64,000 bases of DNA from Mucilaginibacter jinjuensis (GTDB lineage Bacteria > Bacteroidota > Bacteroidia > Sphingobacteriales > Sphingobacteriaceae). The DNA lies in the NCBI RefSeq assembly GCF_028596025.1, contig NZ_CP117167.1:868001-932000 (forward strand), in the 5' to 3' direction. The notes beneath the pieces were generated by a model. That model was not told the DNA's origin, did no database searches, and was given only the letters and a program-made list of their open reading frames with translations. Both the position numbers and the translations under genes were made by a program. Below are positions 1 through 8,927 of this stretch, piece after piece (position 1 is the stretch's first letter; each line of letters begins with the position of its first letter).

Positions 1-954
1 ATTATTAAGCCCCAGGCCACCCCGGCTGATTTGCGAGTTGATGGGGCAACTGTTCTCGACATTTAAAAAGAGCCGGTTTTGTACAACGTTAATATTGATA
101 GTAATCCACCCGCTGTTATTACTGATACCATGTTTAAATGCGTTTTCTACAAATGGTAGCAATATTAATGGCGCAATTAATTTACCGGTAATTTCGCCAG
201 AAAATTGAAAGGAAAGTTCCAACCGGTCGGCAAACCGCATCTGCTCTACATTGATGTAATTTTCGAGGTGGCTGATCTCGTCTGTCAAAAGCACCTTCTC
301 GGCACTGGCTTCGTAAAGCAGGTAATGCATCAGATCAGAAAGCCGGAGAGCAAATTTTGCAGCCTTTTCTGATTTTTTCAGGATCAGTCCATAGAGCGTA
401 TTCAGTGTATTAAAAAAGAAATGAGGGTTAATCTGTGTTTTTAATAAGGCCATTTCGGCTGCAAACTTTTCCTTTTGCAAATCGCGGAGATTTTTTTCAC
501 GCTCGTAAGCATTACGCATTAGCTGGATCACCATCGTTACGGCAATGAGCGGGCAGGTTTCTAACGATAACCTTAATATTCTGACCGGGATCCAGAAGTT
601 CTTGTTTTCCAGACCGTACCGTACAGGGTTATGCAGTTTTTCCCAGGGCACTATAAAGGTGTGCGTTAAAAATCTGGCTAAAATACCGCCGATCAGTAAT
701 ATCAGCACCAGTGAAATGGCATATCGCACATACTCTTGCCTGTAATAAAACAAGGGCATTAAAACGTAGAGGTTAAGGTAAGTAAGCAAAATATTAACGG
801 GCAAAGTTGCCGTAAACAATGCCTGGCCCGGCTGAAAGGTAAGCGCATCCGTATTTTCCCAGCCGTATATAATAGCCTGGTAAAAGATATAAGCCAACCA
901 AAACAACAGATGTGGAACAACCGCTTTATATTTTGCCTGCCATTTGATCTTCAT
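1..954 (-). CDS. LytS/YehU-type sensor histidine kinase, 3' end outside window
   Basis: The reading frame stays open to the left edge, so the last few dozen codons are missing; 318 residues are visible from ATG at 954. About four membrane helices occupy residues 10-145. A short linker leads to a His_kinase domain (PF06580 type): the phospho-acceptor box NPHFFFNTLN has its histidine near residue 178, the ATP-binding N box VENAFKHG lies near 269-276, and the glycine box GGLGLNN is cut by the edge. Kinases of this family phosphorylate LytTR response regulators that are usually encoded directly downstream, which here would be outside the window. It is transcribed divergently from the transglutaminase-like gene. 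The family is clear; the signal is unknown. Confidence 0.9.
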   Translation of the reverse strand, partial: MKIKWQAKYKAVVPHLLFWLAYIFYQAIIYGWENTDALTFQPGQALFTATLPVNILLTYLNLYVLMPLFYYRQEYVRYAISLVLILLIGGILARFLTHTFIVPWEKLHNPVRYGLENKNFWIPVRILRLSLETCPLIAVTMVIQLMRNAYEREKNLRDLQKEKFAAEMALLKTQINPHFFFNTLNTLYGLILKKSEKAAKFALRLSDLMHYLLYEASAEKVLLTDEISHLENYINVEQMRFADRLELSFQFSGEITGKLIAPLILLPFVENAFKHGISNNSGWITININVVQNRLFLNVENSCPINSQISRGGLGLNN

Positions 955-1165
955 TATTCAAAATTGAACATTCTTTTAATAATCAGGTGCTTTTTTCGAC
1001 GAACGTCCGTTTTCCCGCCGTCAATTAACGATAGATGTTGTTTTTTCCAATTGTCGTACTAAACAGTCTTTCCACGGTAACCAAACGTTTGTTGATCTAA
1101 AAATCTAAAAACTGAAATAACCACCGCCTTTATTTGCACAAAAAATCAGAATTAATTATTTGAAT

Positions 1166-2071
1166 ATGAAAATCAGATCCGTTTTAAAGTTAAGCAGAGT
1201 AGCTGTTTATTTGTTGGTACTGTGCCCGGGGATAGTGCATGCAGCACAAAAAGATTCATCAAACTATGTGGCTATATTGGCAAAAAGCCAACCCTATCAC
1301 CGTGGCGAATCCCAAAGTTTCCCGGCATTTACTTACCAATCTCCCGATGATCCTCATCTAACCGAGCTTCGTAAAAACTATCACCTGGATTCTATTGCCG
1401 GTAAAGGCAGCGAAGTAACTCGTGTTCTCCGTTTGTTGCAATGGTTTCATGATGAGGTACCGCATGATGATGTTAAGCCCCTGGATGTGCTGACGGCCAA
1501 AAATATCATTGAAACTTATCGCAGTACAAAATATGCTGCGGGGTGTTACCCGCTTTCTATTGCCATGAACGAGATATTTCTGTCGATGGGTATTAAATCG
1601 CGCAGCGTTATCTGCTTCTCGGCGAAGTATCCAACGCCTGAAGGCGGCCATGTTATTAATTCGGTATATATTGATTCTTTACATAAATGGATTTATGTAG
1701 ACCCGCAAGACAATGCCTATGTAAAAGACGAAAAAGGCAACTTTTTAAGCATTACAGAAGTAAGGGAACGGCTTATTGATGGCCGCCCACTGGTATTAAA
1801 CGCAACAGCAAATTATCATCATGTACCGGATAAAAAAGAGGTCTACCTTTACCAGTTTATGGCCCAGCATTTATACCGCATGATATGCCCTGTAAACAGT
1901 GCCTGGGATTCGCAGACCAGGGAAGAAGGCAAAACCCTTGAATACGTTGAATTGTTACCTTACGGTGCCCAGGAACCTGGAATAGATGGCTTTGAAACGC
2001 ACAAACACCGCAACTATCTGGTGATAAACTATCATACTAATGATGATCTCTTGTTTTGGCAGAAACCATAA
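1166..2071 (+). CDS. secreted transglutaminase-like cysteine protein
   Basis: This 301-residue protein has a signal peptide (residues 1-27, cleavage after HAA). A transglutaminase-like core follows, with a plausible Cys-His-Asp triad: C127 in AAGCYPLS, H162 in GGHVINS and D179 in WIYVDPQD. Papain-like folds of this family act as peptidases, transglutaminases or peptide N-glycanases, so the exact reaction cannot be given. It probably works in the periplasm or outside the cell. ATG at 1166 is preferred over an in-frame TTG six bases upstream because the signal peptide then starts normally. It stands alone and is divergent from the sensor kinase. Confidence 0.75.
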   Translation: MKIRSVLKLSRVAVYLLVLCPGIVHAAQKDSSNYVAILAKSQPYHRGESQSFPAFTYQSPDDPHLTELRKNYHLDSIAGKGSEVTRVLRLLQWFHDEVPHDDVKPLDVLTAKNIIETYRSTKYAAGCYPLSIAMNEIFLSMGIKSRSVICFSAKYPTPEGGHVINSVYIDSLHKWIYVDPQDNAYVKDEKGNFLSITEVRERLIDGRPLVLNATANYHHVPDKKEVYLYQFMAQHLYRMICPVNSAWDSQTREEGKTLEYVELLPYGAQEPGIDGFETHKHRNYLVINYHTNDDLLFWQKP

Positions 2072-2161
2072 TTGTGTTATGAAAGATCGGTTTTAAGTTG
2101 AAAAATGATATATTGAGGCTAATTCGAATTAATAGAATTGATCACTTTATATCTTAACTCT

Positions 2162-2587
2162 ATGAAAGCAATTAAATTATTAGCAGTACTATTTTGTATT
2201 ACAGTTTCGCTAAGCGCATTTTCACAGACTAAAACGGGGCAGGTTTATTTGATCCGCGTTACCGGATATACTGGTTCGGCAGTTAATTACAGGTTTTACC
2301 TGGATGATAAACTGATCTGTAAACTGGGAAATAAAAGCTTTTCTATACACGATATTAGCGTTGGCGACCATACCATTAGTGTGGTAAGCGGTGGTATTTC
2401 AAACGGTAAAAAATCGACCCCGTTAAAATTTACAGTGGCCGAAGGCAAGGCAAACTATATTAGTGTGGTAAGTACCGAAGCCGGTTACGTAGATAAAATT
2501 ACTTGCCAGGAGATTACACAAAGTTCGGCTGAACCGTTGCTGGCAAAAGCCAAGCAAGCTAAAGATTGCCAGGTTACAGAGAAATAA
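2162..2587 (+). CDS. small secreted protein, DUF2846-like
   Basis: The 141-residue product begins with a signal peptide ending near AFSQ (residue 21). The rest is a beta-rich domain with the pattern VYLIRVTGYTGS, YRFYLDDKLICKL and VGDHTISV. This resembles the DUF2846 type of exported domain, where a small structure or pigment-like ligand has been suggested but no function is proven. ATG at 2162 is chosen; an upstream in-frame TTG would precede the signal peptide by eight residues. The gene ends 16 bases before a strong hairpin shared with the convergent acyltransferase gene. Confidence 0.55.
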   Translation: MKAIKLLAVLFCITVSLSAFSQTKTGQVYLIRVTGYTGSAVNYRFYLDDKLICKLGNKSFSIHDISVGDHTISVVSGGISNGKKSTPLKFTVAEGKANYISVVSTEAGYVDKITCQEITQSSAEPLLAKAKQAKDCQVTEK

Positions 2588-2603
2588 AACTCAAGTTATT
2601 CGC

Positions 2604-2646
2604 AAAAAGTAAAAGCCATCGGGTTGCCCGGTGGCTTTTACTTTTT
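2604..2646. terminator. bidirectional terminator between convergent genes
   Basis: A 20-bp stem (2604-2623 with 2627-2646, one G-T pair) has a 3-base TTG loop and A/T runs on both sides. It sits just after the stop codon of the DUF2846-like gene and just before that of the acyltransferase gene, so it can end transcription from both directions. Confidence 0.9.
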
Positions 2647-2651
2647 AAAAG

Positions 2652-3821
2652 CTATATGATTTTCTTAACTCCTGGAATCAACACAATCAATCTGCCTATT
2701 AAAAAGCTGCATAGCACGGCTAAAGGGGTTACCACTAATAATTTTACCGCTGGATCAACAGCCCAGCTCCGTACAATTAACGACAAGGAAATGATGGCTA
2801 AGGGATGAAATATATAAACCGCAAAAGCAGAGCGTGACAGTTTAGCAAGAAATGGCGTCGACTTATTCCACAGTCTTTTTCCGCGGGTGAGTAAGGCGGT
2901 TATGATGGAGATGCCGATGCACTGTTCCCACACGGCATATAGCAGCGTTTGCCAGTGAAAGCCGCCCGAGAACCAGGAAATAGGCATGTTGAGCTTTGCC
3001 TTAATGATATAAAAAACCGGGAAAAACAGGAATAACAATATGGCGAACAAACCCATCTGTTTACCGGTGCGGGCAGGCAGCTCATTAAACCAATTGTTTT
3101 TGTAGGCAAGTAGCCCCACAATAAACAACCCGACGTATTGCGTAAAATGCCCCGGCTGAAAGCCCAGCGGCTTAAGTACCCATCCCACAGGAAATACAAT
3201 CCTTACCAGGAAACTGATTAGGCCTAGTGTTAACGCAAATAAAATAATACGGCCTGTGGTAGGTACGGGCAAGTTTGTATGCGCTGTGGCCTTTTGCGTA
3301 ATGCTTCGCCATATTATATAAACAAACGTAAACAGGAGTAATGCGGCAACAAACCAAAGTACGCCAAAATCTACCCAGTCGTCAAACCCGCCCAGGTATT
3401 GCAGGTAGGGTGTATGGTGGCCTTCGGCAAAATAATAAACGAGGTAAATTAAGAACGGAGAAAAGATAAGGGAATAAAAGAGTAAAGGTACCCCAAGCCG
3501 TAACAAGCGATCTGATAAAAAGCGTGCTGCGCCTTTCCTGTCGTACGAGGATTGGGTGAAGTAAGCCGCCAGCAGAAAGAAAAAGCCCATAAAGAAAGAC
3601 TGGTTAATGCTTACAACCATAGTCATGGGGATGAGCGCTCCCATGTTAGTCGTTTTTTCTAAATAATACCAGCCGCCTGGGGCACCGTAAGCGACGAAAA
3701 CATGGTGCAGTACTACCAGTGCGGTTAAAATTATCCGGATATTATCAATGTAGAATAGCTTCTGAGGCTGTGCCGGTGCTGATGTTTCAGTTGGGTTTGA
3801 CATGGGTTTAATTGCTATCAT
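2652..3821 (-). CDS. membrane acyltransferase, acyltransferase-3 family
   Basis: The 389-residue integral membrane protein has about ten hydrophobic helices. Helix 1 carries the family hallmark R-X10-H (in IDNIRIILTALVVLHH). Members move acetyl, succinyl or other acyl groups onto sugars, peptidoglycan, O-antigen or osmoregulated glucans from the cytoplasmic membrane; the acceptor here is unknown. A second ATG six codons downstream (3803) is also possible. The gene follows a LytTR-type membrane regulator on the same strand with an 87-bp gap, so joint transcription or control is plausible but not shown. Confidence 0.8.
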   Translation of the reverse strand: MIAIKPMSNPTETSAPAQPQKLFYIDNIRIILTALVVLHHVFVAYGAPGGWYYLEKTTNMGALIPMTMVVSINQSFFMGFFFLLAAYFTQSSYDRKGAARFLSDRLLRLGVPLLFYSLIFSPFLIYLVYYFAEGHHTPYLQYLGGFDDWVDFGVLWFVAALLLFTFVYIIWRSITQKATAHTNLPVPTTGRIILFALTLGLISFLVRIVFPVGWVLKPLGFQPGHFTQYVGLFIVGLLAYKNNWFNELPARTGKQMGLFAILLFLFFPVFYIIKAKLNMPISWFSGGFHWQTLLYAVWEQCIGISIITALLTRGKRLWNKSTPFLAKLSRSAFAVYIFHPLAIISLSLIVRSWAVDPAVKLLVVTPLAVLCSFLIGRLIVLIPGVKKII

Positions 3822-3908
3822 GTTTCAAACCTACAGCATCTTTAAACACCATTGCAGCCACTTGTTACCGGCAACTAAACTTTGTGACGAGCAACAAGCC
3901 GGGCAATA

Positions 3909-4811
3909 TTATGCTACGCGAAGCTGCTGGTAAAGCCCGTTAAAGCTGTTGAGTTGAGCCCTCGAAACCGGGACTTTATCGGCAGTGCCATTGAAGGATA
4001 ACAGGTACCCCTGCGAGTTGCCGGTCACCTTTTCTATCTGTGCCATATTAACCAGGTAGGCCCGGTGGCACCGGAAGAAGAATGGATGAGCTGCAATCTG
4101 AGATTCGAATTGTTTGAGCGAAATTCTTTTGAGCTCTGTTGTTACGCTGCTATTACTGCAAAGCGTGAGTTCCACATAATTGCCTTCTGCTTTGGCGAAA
4201 AGCAGTTGGGTAGCAATAAAACTAAAATCGTCTTGCTTAACCTGGGTCTTGATGAAGATCTCGGTGATGGCTTCGGCTGTGTTTTCGGTATCACGGGAGA
4301 TTGGGAAAAGGAGAGCCTGGGCAGAATTGCTTTTCGACCGGAAATAGAAATTGGCAAATGTGAGCAGTATATAAACCAGGCACCCTACCAGATAGCAGTT
4401 CCTTATTTCTTCCCAGAAATAGCGTAACGACCAGTTGTAAGGGTTGTCGTAAATAAAATCGCGCATCAAGAAGCTGGCGATCCCTACTAATAGTAAAATA
4501 ACGGCAATGTGGGCGTACTCCTGAAACATAGTCCATGATGACGTTTCGGATGCAGCATTTCTTTTCCTGGAATAATTAAGTGCGCTAAAATAGATGTAGA
4601 AAATTAATGTAGGCGATAGTGCATGCAGGCCGCAAATAATTAAGTAGTTAAACTTTTGCTCGGGCCTGTACACGCCGAATGGTTCGAATAGTAGCAGAAA
4701 AAAGAATGCAATACTAAACAGCACTACCGAGGCCTTAACGAGGTTGCCGGGTTTATACCGTAAAGGGTACTCAACCTGTTCAAATAGCTGCTGCCGGTTA
4801 ATGTAAGCCAT
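3909..4811 (-). CDS. membrane-anchored LytTR DNA-binding regulator
   Basis: The 300-residue protein has four predicted membrane helices in its first ~160 residues (for example around 26-45, 58-76, 97-116 and 135-155). A LytTR DNA-binding domain covers about residues 200-298, with the typical LLFAKAEGNYVELTL start and the FFRCHRAYLVN motif. It lacks a receiver domain, so it probably senses something directly in the membrane rather than by phosphorelay. Its likely targets are its own promoter and the acyltransferase gene directly downstream; this is inferred from adjacency. ATG at 4811 is taken because the sequence before it has no better start. Confidence 0.8.
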   Translation of the reverse strand: MAYINRQQLFEQVEYPLRYKPGNLVKASVVLFSIAFFFLLLFEPFGVYRPEQKFNYLIICGLHALSPTLIFYIYFSALNYSRKRNAASETSSWTMFQEYAHIAVILLLVGIASFLMRDFIYDNPYNWSLRYFWEEIRNCYLVGCLVYILLTFANFYFRSKSNSAQALLFPISRDTENTAEAITEIFIKTQVKQDDFSFIATQLLFAKAEGNYVELTLCSNSSVTTELKRISLKQFESQIAAHPFFFRCHRAYLVNMAQIEKVTGNSQGYLLSFNGTADKVPVSRAQLNSFNGLYQQLRVA

Positions 4812-4844
4812 AGTTTAACACAATCCTTTATCAGCATAAAATTA

Positions 4845-7349
4845 CTATTTAGTTTTGTTTGTTTTTGGCTTTGCTTCATCATCCGGTTCATTATTATCAA
4901 CCGGGTGTATATAAACATCCTGCTGCGGAAAGGGGATTGCAATATCGTTCTGTTTAAATGCCACATCAATTGCCTTAATCAATTCACTTTTTACAGTAGA
5001 GCCTTCTTTATAATCACGTACCCAGAAAATAGCCTTCAGGTCGATAGAGCTGCTGTTGAAGTTGAGGAACAGTACCACTGGCTTAGGATGATGGTGGATC
5101 CGTTCATGAGCATCCATCAAATCGTAGAGTATTTGCTGTGGTTTTTGTAAATCGGTACCATAGGCAACGCCAATTACAATATCCATTTGCCTTTTACTGC
5201 CGGCCAAAGTCCAGTTTACTAAATGGGCATTGAGCAAATCGCCATTAGGGATCACCACATCCGGGCCATCCCATTTGGAAATAATACTACTGCGGAAACC
5301 TATTGATTTAATGGTGCCGCCCTGTCCGGCTATCTCCACAATATCGCCTACGTTTACCGGCTTTTCGAAAGCTATAATAAGCCCGCTCACCAGGTTGTTT
5401 ACCAGTGTTTGCAAGCCGAAGCCCACACCCACACCCAGTGCACCTATGATAAGTGTTATCCGTTCGATAGGGAAACCCGCCGCAGCAAGCGCCAAAAACA
5501 AACCCGTGCTGATAATAAATACGCGTATTAATAACAGCCAGCTACCCACACCGGCTTTCCGCTGCCCATCGCCCGTTACCAGGCCTGTGTTTTGTTCTGA
5601 TACGAAGTAGGAAACAATGCGCGAGGCCAGAATCGACACTGATAAAATAACGAAAAACACCAGCAGGTTATTGATGGTGAAGGTATAGCTGCCAACCGTG
5701 CGCTCATCAAAAAAGAGTTGCTTTAACGGATCTGATATAAATTTGAACACATAGAAATTGCGCCCGAATAAAATGAACCAGCCCAAAATAAGTGCGGCGT
5801 AAAATAGGGCGGGTACCCTTTCGCCAACCCGGTTAAAGTTGATGTAAAACAGCTTACGGTCTTGCTGGGTGTAGATGGTTGATGCAATATAGAGGCCTTC
5901 ATTAATAAGCCTGATAGTCCACAAGAACAAAATGCCGATAATAACACTTAAATACCCACTGGTTAACAGGCTTTTGGCAAGATTATATCGGCCATAAATA
6001 TTAGCGATAACAGACAGTATTTCGAGTACTAACACCAGTGCAATAAAATAGAGGATCAATTTTTCGCGCAATTCTTTTTTCCTGCCTGCTATTAATACAA
6101 ACAGGGCAAATAGCGCACCGATTATCGCCAGGGCAAGCATACCCCATCTTTCGGTGCGGGTTGCCTGTAAAATGATATTATCGCCGCAGCTTAGTATAAA
6201 AAATGCCAGGAAGGTAAGCCAAACCACCATCCAAAACCTCAATATAAAGCGGTTGAAAATGAAGGTGAGGCATACGGATGATATAAGCCAGAACAAGCAA
6301 TTAAAGGCAAACGGAGGGCTTGGGAAAATAAACTGACCAAGATTAAGCACAATAACAACAGCTGATAAAAACGGGTAATGCAGCACCAACTCACCTGCGA
6401 GCGATTTATTTTCACTGTCCTCGTGATTAATAATCTGCTTTAGCGACCGCAGAAAGAATGTAGAAATGGCGATGCAAATAAAGATCAGGAAAATACGGGC
6501 TGCGTTATCTTCGGCATAGAACAGTAAAATGAGATTGGTTTTAATTACCGAGAAGTGAATGATTTGATCGAACGGGCGGGTGTATCCCACATCGGCACCT
6601 AAATCTGGAAACTCACGCTCAAATGTTTTTGAGGCGAGGGTTTTTTGGTAATCCTCAATTTCTGCCAGGTTATTGTTAAGCCGGTTGGATACCAGGTTAA
6701 GCTTTTCCTGTAGCTTGTGTACGTTATTGGTAGCGTATTTTAAAACAGTATCAGTAGGGGCAATATCCTTAACCACCAACCTGAGTTTATGCAGATAATT
6801 GCCTATTTGTACAGAATCCTGCGGGAAATGGTATACGGCTGGGTCGGCCTGTATAGAGTCTGTTTTAAGCCTGAAATTGATCAGGTTTCTTTCGTATGCA
6901 TCTATTTCCTTTTTACGGGCATCAACCTGGCTTAGTAGTTCTGTTAATATTTTTGATGAAGTTGTAAGGTTACGATAGGTTTGTGCAGTACCCTTGTGGG
7001 TAAAAATGCCATCGCCAACAAAATCGGCCACTGATTTAATATGTTCGAGTTCCTGGTCAATGGCTGCCGAATCAATACCGGTTTTAATGAAAATTTTCAC
7101 CTTTTGAGTGAGCTTTTTCATGTCCTCCATCAACTGCTGCTGCTTTATTTCTTCCTTTTCGCGCCGGTAATCGGCCATGCTTTTTTTGGCTTCCTCCTCC
7201 TGGATTTTGTTGATCCGCGAAACATAATCATTCGGCACAGAATCGGTAGGCTGTAAAGCGTTTTTTTGCTGTGCAGCGGCAGTGAACCCTACAAATGTGA
7301 TAAGTAGAGCAATCAGATACTTTGTGAAACTTACAGAAACCAACTTCAT
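4845..7349 (-). CDS. large MscS-family mechanosensitive channel
   Basis: From ATG at 7349 the product is 834 residues: a signal peptide ending near TAAAQQ, a long charged coiled-coil periplasmic region (about 35-250), around ten membrane helices, and a C-terminal MscS core. The pore-lining helix is glycine/alanine-rich (ALGVGVGFGLQTLVNN), followed by the beta domain VNVGDIVEIAG and GPDVVIPNGDLL. Channels of this extended layout open under membrane tension and release solutes during hypo-osmotic shock. The frame is open 45 codons farther upstream, but that stretch has no signal character and would run into the end of the Fic gene. It lies 33 bp before the LytTR gene on the same strand. Confidence 0.88.
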   Translation of the reverse strand: MKLVSVSFTKYLIALLITFVGFTAAAQQKNALQPTDSVPNDYVSRINKIQEEEAKKSMADYRREKEEIKQQQLMEDMKKLTQKVKIFIKTGIDSAAIDQELEHIKSVADFVGDGIFTHKGTAQTYRNLTTSSKILTELLSQVDARKKEIDAYERNLINFRLKTDSIQADPAVYHFPQDSVQIGNYLHKLRLVVKDIAPTDTVLKYATNNVHKLQEKLNLVSNRLNNNLAEIEDYQKTLASKTFEREFPDLGADVGYTRPFDQIIHFSVIKTNLILLFYAEDNAARIFLIFICIAISTFFLRSLKQIINHEDSENKSLAGELVLHYPFLSAVVIVLNLGQFIFPSPPFAFNCLFWLISSVCLTFIFNRFILRFWMVVWLTFLAFFILSCGDNIILQATRTERWGMLALAIIGALFALFVLIAGRKKELREKLILYFIALVLVLEILSVIANIYGRYNLAKSLLTSGYLSVIIGILFLWTIRLINEGLYIASTIYTQQDRKLFYINFNRVGERVPALFYAALILGWFILFGRNFYVFKFISDPLKQLFFDERTVGSYTFTINNLLVFFVILSVSILASRIVSYFVSEQNTGLVTGDGQRKAGVGSWLLLIRVFIISTGLFLALAAAGFPIERITLIIGALGVGVGFGLQTLVNNLVSGLIIAFEKPVNVGDIVEIAGQGGTIKSIGFRSSIISKWDGPDVVIPNGDLLNAHLVNWTLAGSKRQMDIVIGVAYGTDLQKPQQILYDLMDAHERIHHHPKPVVLFLNFNSSSIDLKAIFWVRDYKEGSTVKSELIKAIDVAFKQNDIAIPFPQQDVYIHPVDNNEPDDEAKPKTNKTK

Positions 7350-7461
7350 ATCTTTTTTATGACGTAAACAGCTGGCTGGGGACGCGCCGGCTCTATATAA
7401 TCGGGTTACGATAGTAAAATAGAAAAAAATATTGAAATGTGGTTTTTTGAAAGAATTGGAA

Positions 7462-8634
7462 TTATGAAGTTTTGGTTTCTGCAATAGGCAAAAATCCTTT
7501 TTCGCCTAAAACTTTTATAATGCCTCTTAATAAATAATTGTTATCAAATCTTATCACATATTTTCTTGCATTTTCAGCACCAGCAGGTATCAGCATCTTC
7601 TTGTCAATTAATTTTTTAATCTGACGAGAGATTTCGGATTGTGATTTATCCGGAAAAATGTGTTTTATATCCGACGCTTGTATAATTTGTTCTGTAATCG
7701 CAACTTTTAATATTTTGCCCTCAATTTCAGTAATGATTCTTCGTTCAGCAGAAAAATCAATCATTGGAAAAAGAATCTCTTGTTTTAAATAATTATAATC
7801 TAATAATTTATCAATCTTTTCGATCTCAATTTTTAAACCATTTAAAACATATTCACACCACTGAAGTATGCCAGCTTCTTCGTTAGTATCAGCAGCGCTT
7901 AAATGTTCATAATACTCTTCTCTATCACTGCAAAATATAGCAGTAGGATTTAAAATTCTATTTCCAATATTAACGTTGAAGCCAAGTTTTACTAACATCG
8001 CATAAGTGAATAATCTCACAGTTCTGCCATTTCCATTTCCAAAAGGGTGTATCCATACAAATCTATGATGAGCTATTGCTACTTTTAGAAGATCATATTT
8101 AGGGCTTTGATCTGTATTGATAAAATTTATTAATTCATTCATGTAATTTTCAACAAGCATCCATGAAGGTGGTTTGTGGGTAGATTTGGTAATGCTTAAA
8201 TCGTGCTTTCGATAATCTCCCGGAGTTTTGTCTCCTTCTCCATTTGGTGGTGGGGTTAAATCTTCTACAATAAGTTTATGAACTTCGCTAATAAAGGCTC
8301 TATTAATCGAATTGTCTTTTATGTTCTCATCAATAAATATCATTGCTTTTTCGATATTCTGAATTTCCCTTATTTGCTCAGATACATCATTGTTCCCTTC
8401 TATCTTAATTTCAATGTATTCAGCAATTGTTGTATTATTTCCTTCAATTCTGGCAGATCCTATGCTTTCTAAAAGATGAAAGATGTGTTTTAGTTGAAAG
8501 AAGATTTGGGGATGAGTTGTGCCGCTCAATCTGCGTTCTCTTAATTTCTCTAAATCAATTACGAGGTCAGTAACAGGGGAATCAAACGTTGGCTTTATTA
8601 TATTTAGATCTGAATGGCGAAAAGTTGATGTCAT
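7462..8634 (-). CDS. Fic-domain protein, class II (N-terminal inhibitory helix)
   Basis: The 390-residue protein has the complete Fic active-site motif HPFGNGNGR at 196-204, with catalytic H196. These enzymes usually transfer AMP from ATP to a protein hydroxyl group. The inhibitory motif (S/T)xxxE(G/N) is present as S60-ARI-E64-G65 in front of the Fic core, which makes it a self-inhibited class II enzyme. The flap TPGDYR is at about 137-142. The last ~80 residues look like a winged helix (SQSEISRQIKKLIDKKML). The gene is clearly richer in A and T than its neighbours, which suggests transfer. It has no separate antitoxin gene. The target protein is unknown. Confidence 0.88.
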   Translation of the reverse strand: MTSTFRHSDLNIIKPTFDSPVTDLVIDLEKLRERRLSGTTHPQIFFQLKHIFHLLESIGSARIEGNNTTIAEYIEIKIEGNNDVSEQIREIQNIEKAMIFIDENIKDNSINRAFISEVHKLIVEDLTPPPNGEGDKTPGDYRKHDLSITKSTHKPPSWMLVENYMNELINFINTDQSPKYDLLKVAIAHHRFVWIHPFGNGNGRTVRLFTYAMLVKLGFNVNIGNRILNPTAIFCSDREEYYEHLSAADTNEEAGILQWCEYVLNGLKIEIEKIDKLLDYNYLKQEILFPMIDFSAERRIITEIEGKILKVAITEQIIQASDIKHIFPDKSQSEISRQIKKLIDKKMLIPAGAENARKYVIRFDNNYLLRGIIKVLGEKGFLPIAETKTS

Positions 8635-8927
8635 TATTTTCTGTTTTAATAAAATTATTTCAACTTGTTAAAATTAACAATTCATAATTTTTTTTATAAT
8701 TACTTGTTTATTAGGTATTTGTTTGTAAGTTATTTTGAATAACAATTGCAATGTTACGCAAAAATATTTGCGCATTCATCAAAAATTAATTTACAAAATT
8801 GATTTCTTCCCCCATCAAATCGTTACAAAATCTAATTCTTTAATTTCGTTGCTTTTTAGTTAATTTGCTCTTTCGAGCCCTTTGCTATGGGGCTCTGCAG
8901 CAGTGTAACTAATTATATCCCTAATAA
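8635..8927. other. AT-rich divergent intergenic region
   Basis: About 290 bp separate the divergent Fic and C1 peptidase genes. The region is strongly AT-rich and must contain both promoters. No exact TAnnTTTG box was found at a sensible distance; a near match (TTAATTTG) lies close to 8860, some 65 bases before the peptidase start. I see no gene in it. Confidence 0.5.

Noticed and set aside
4065..4427. A 120-codon frame antisense to the LytTR gene
   Set aside because: The opposite strand has a clear LytTR domain; this frame shows no coding pattern.
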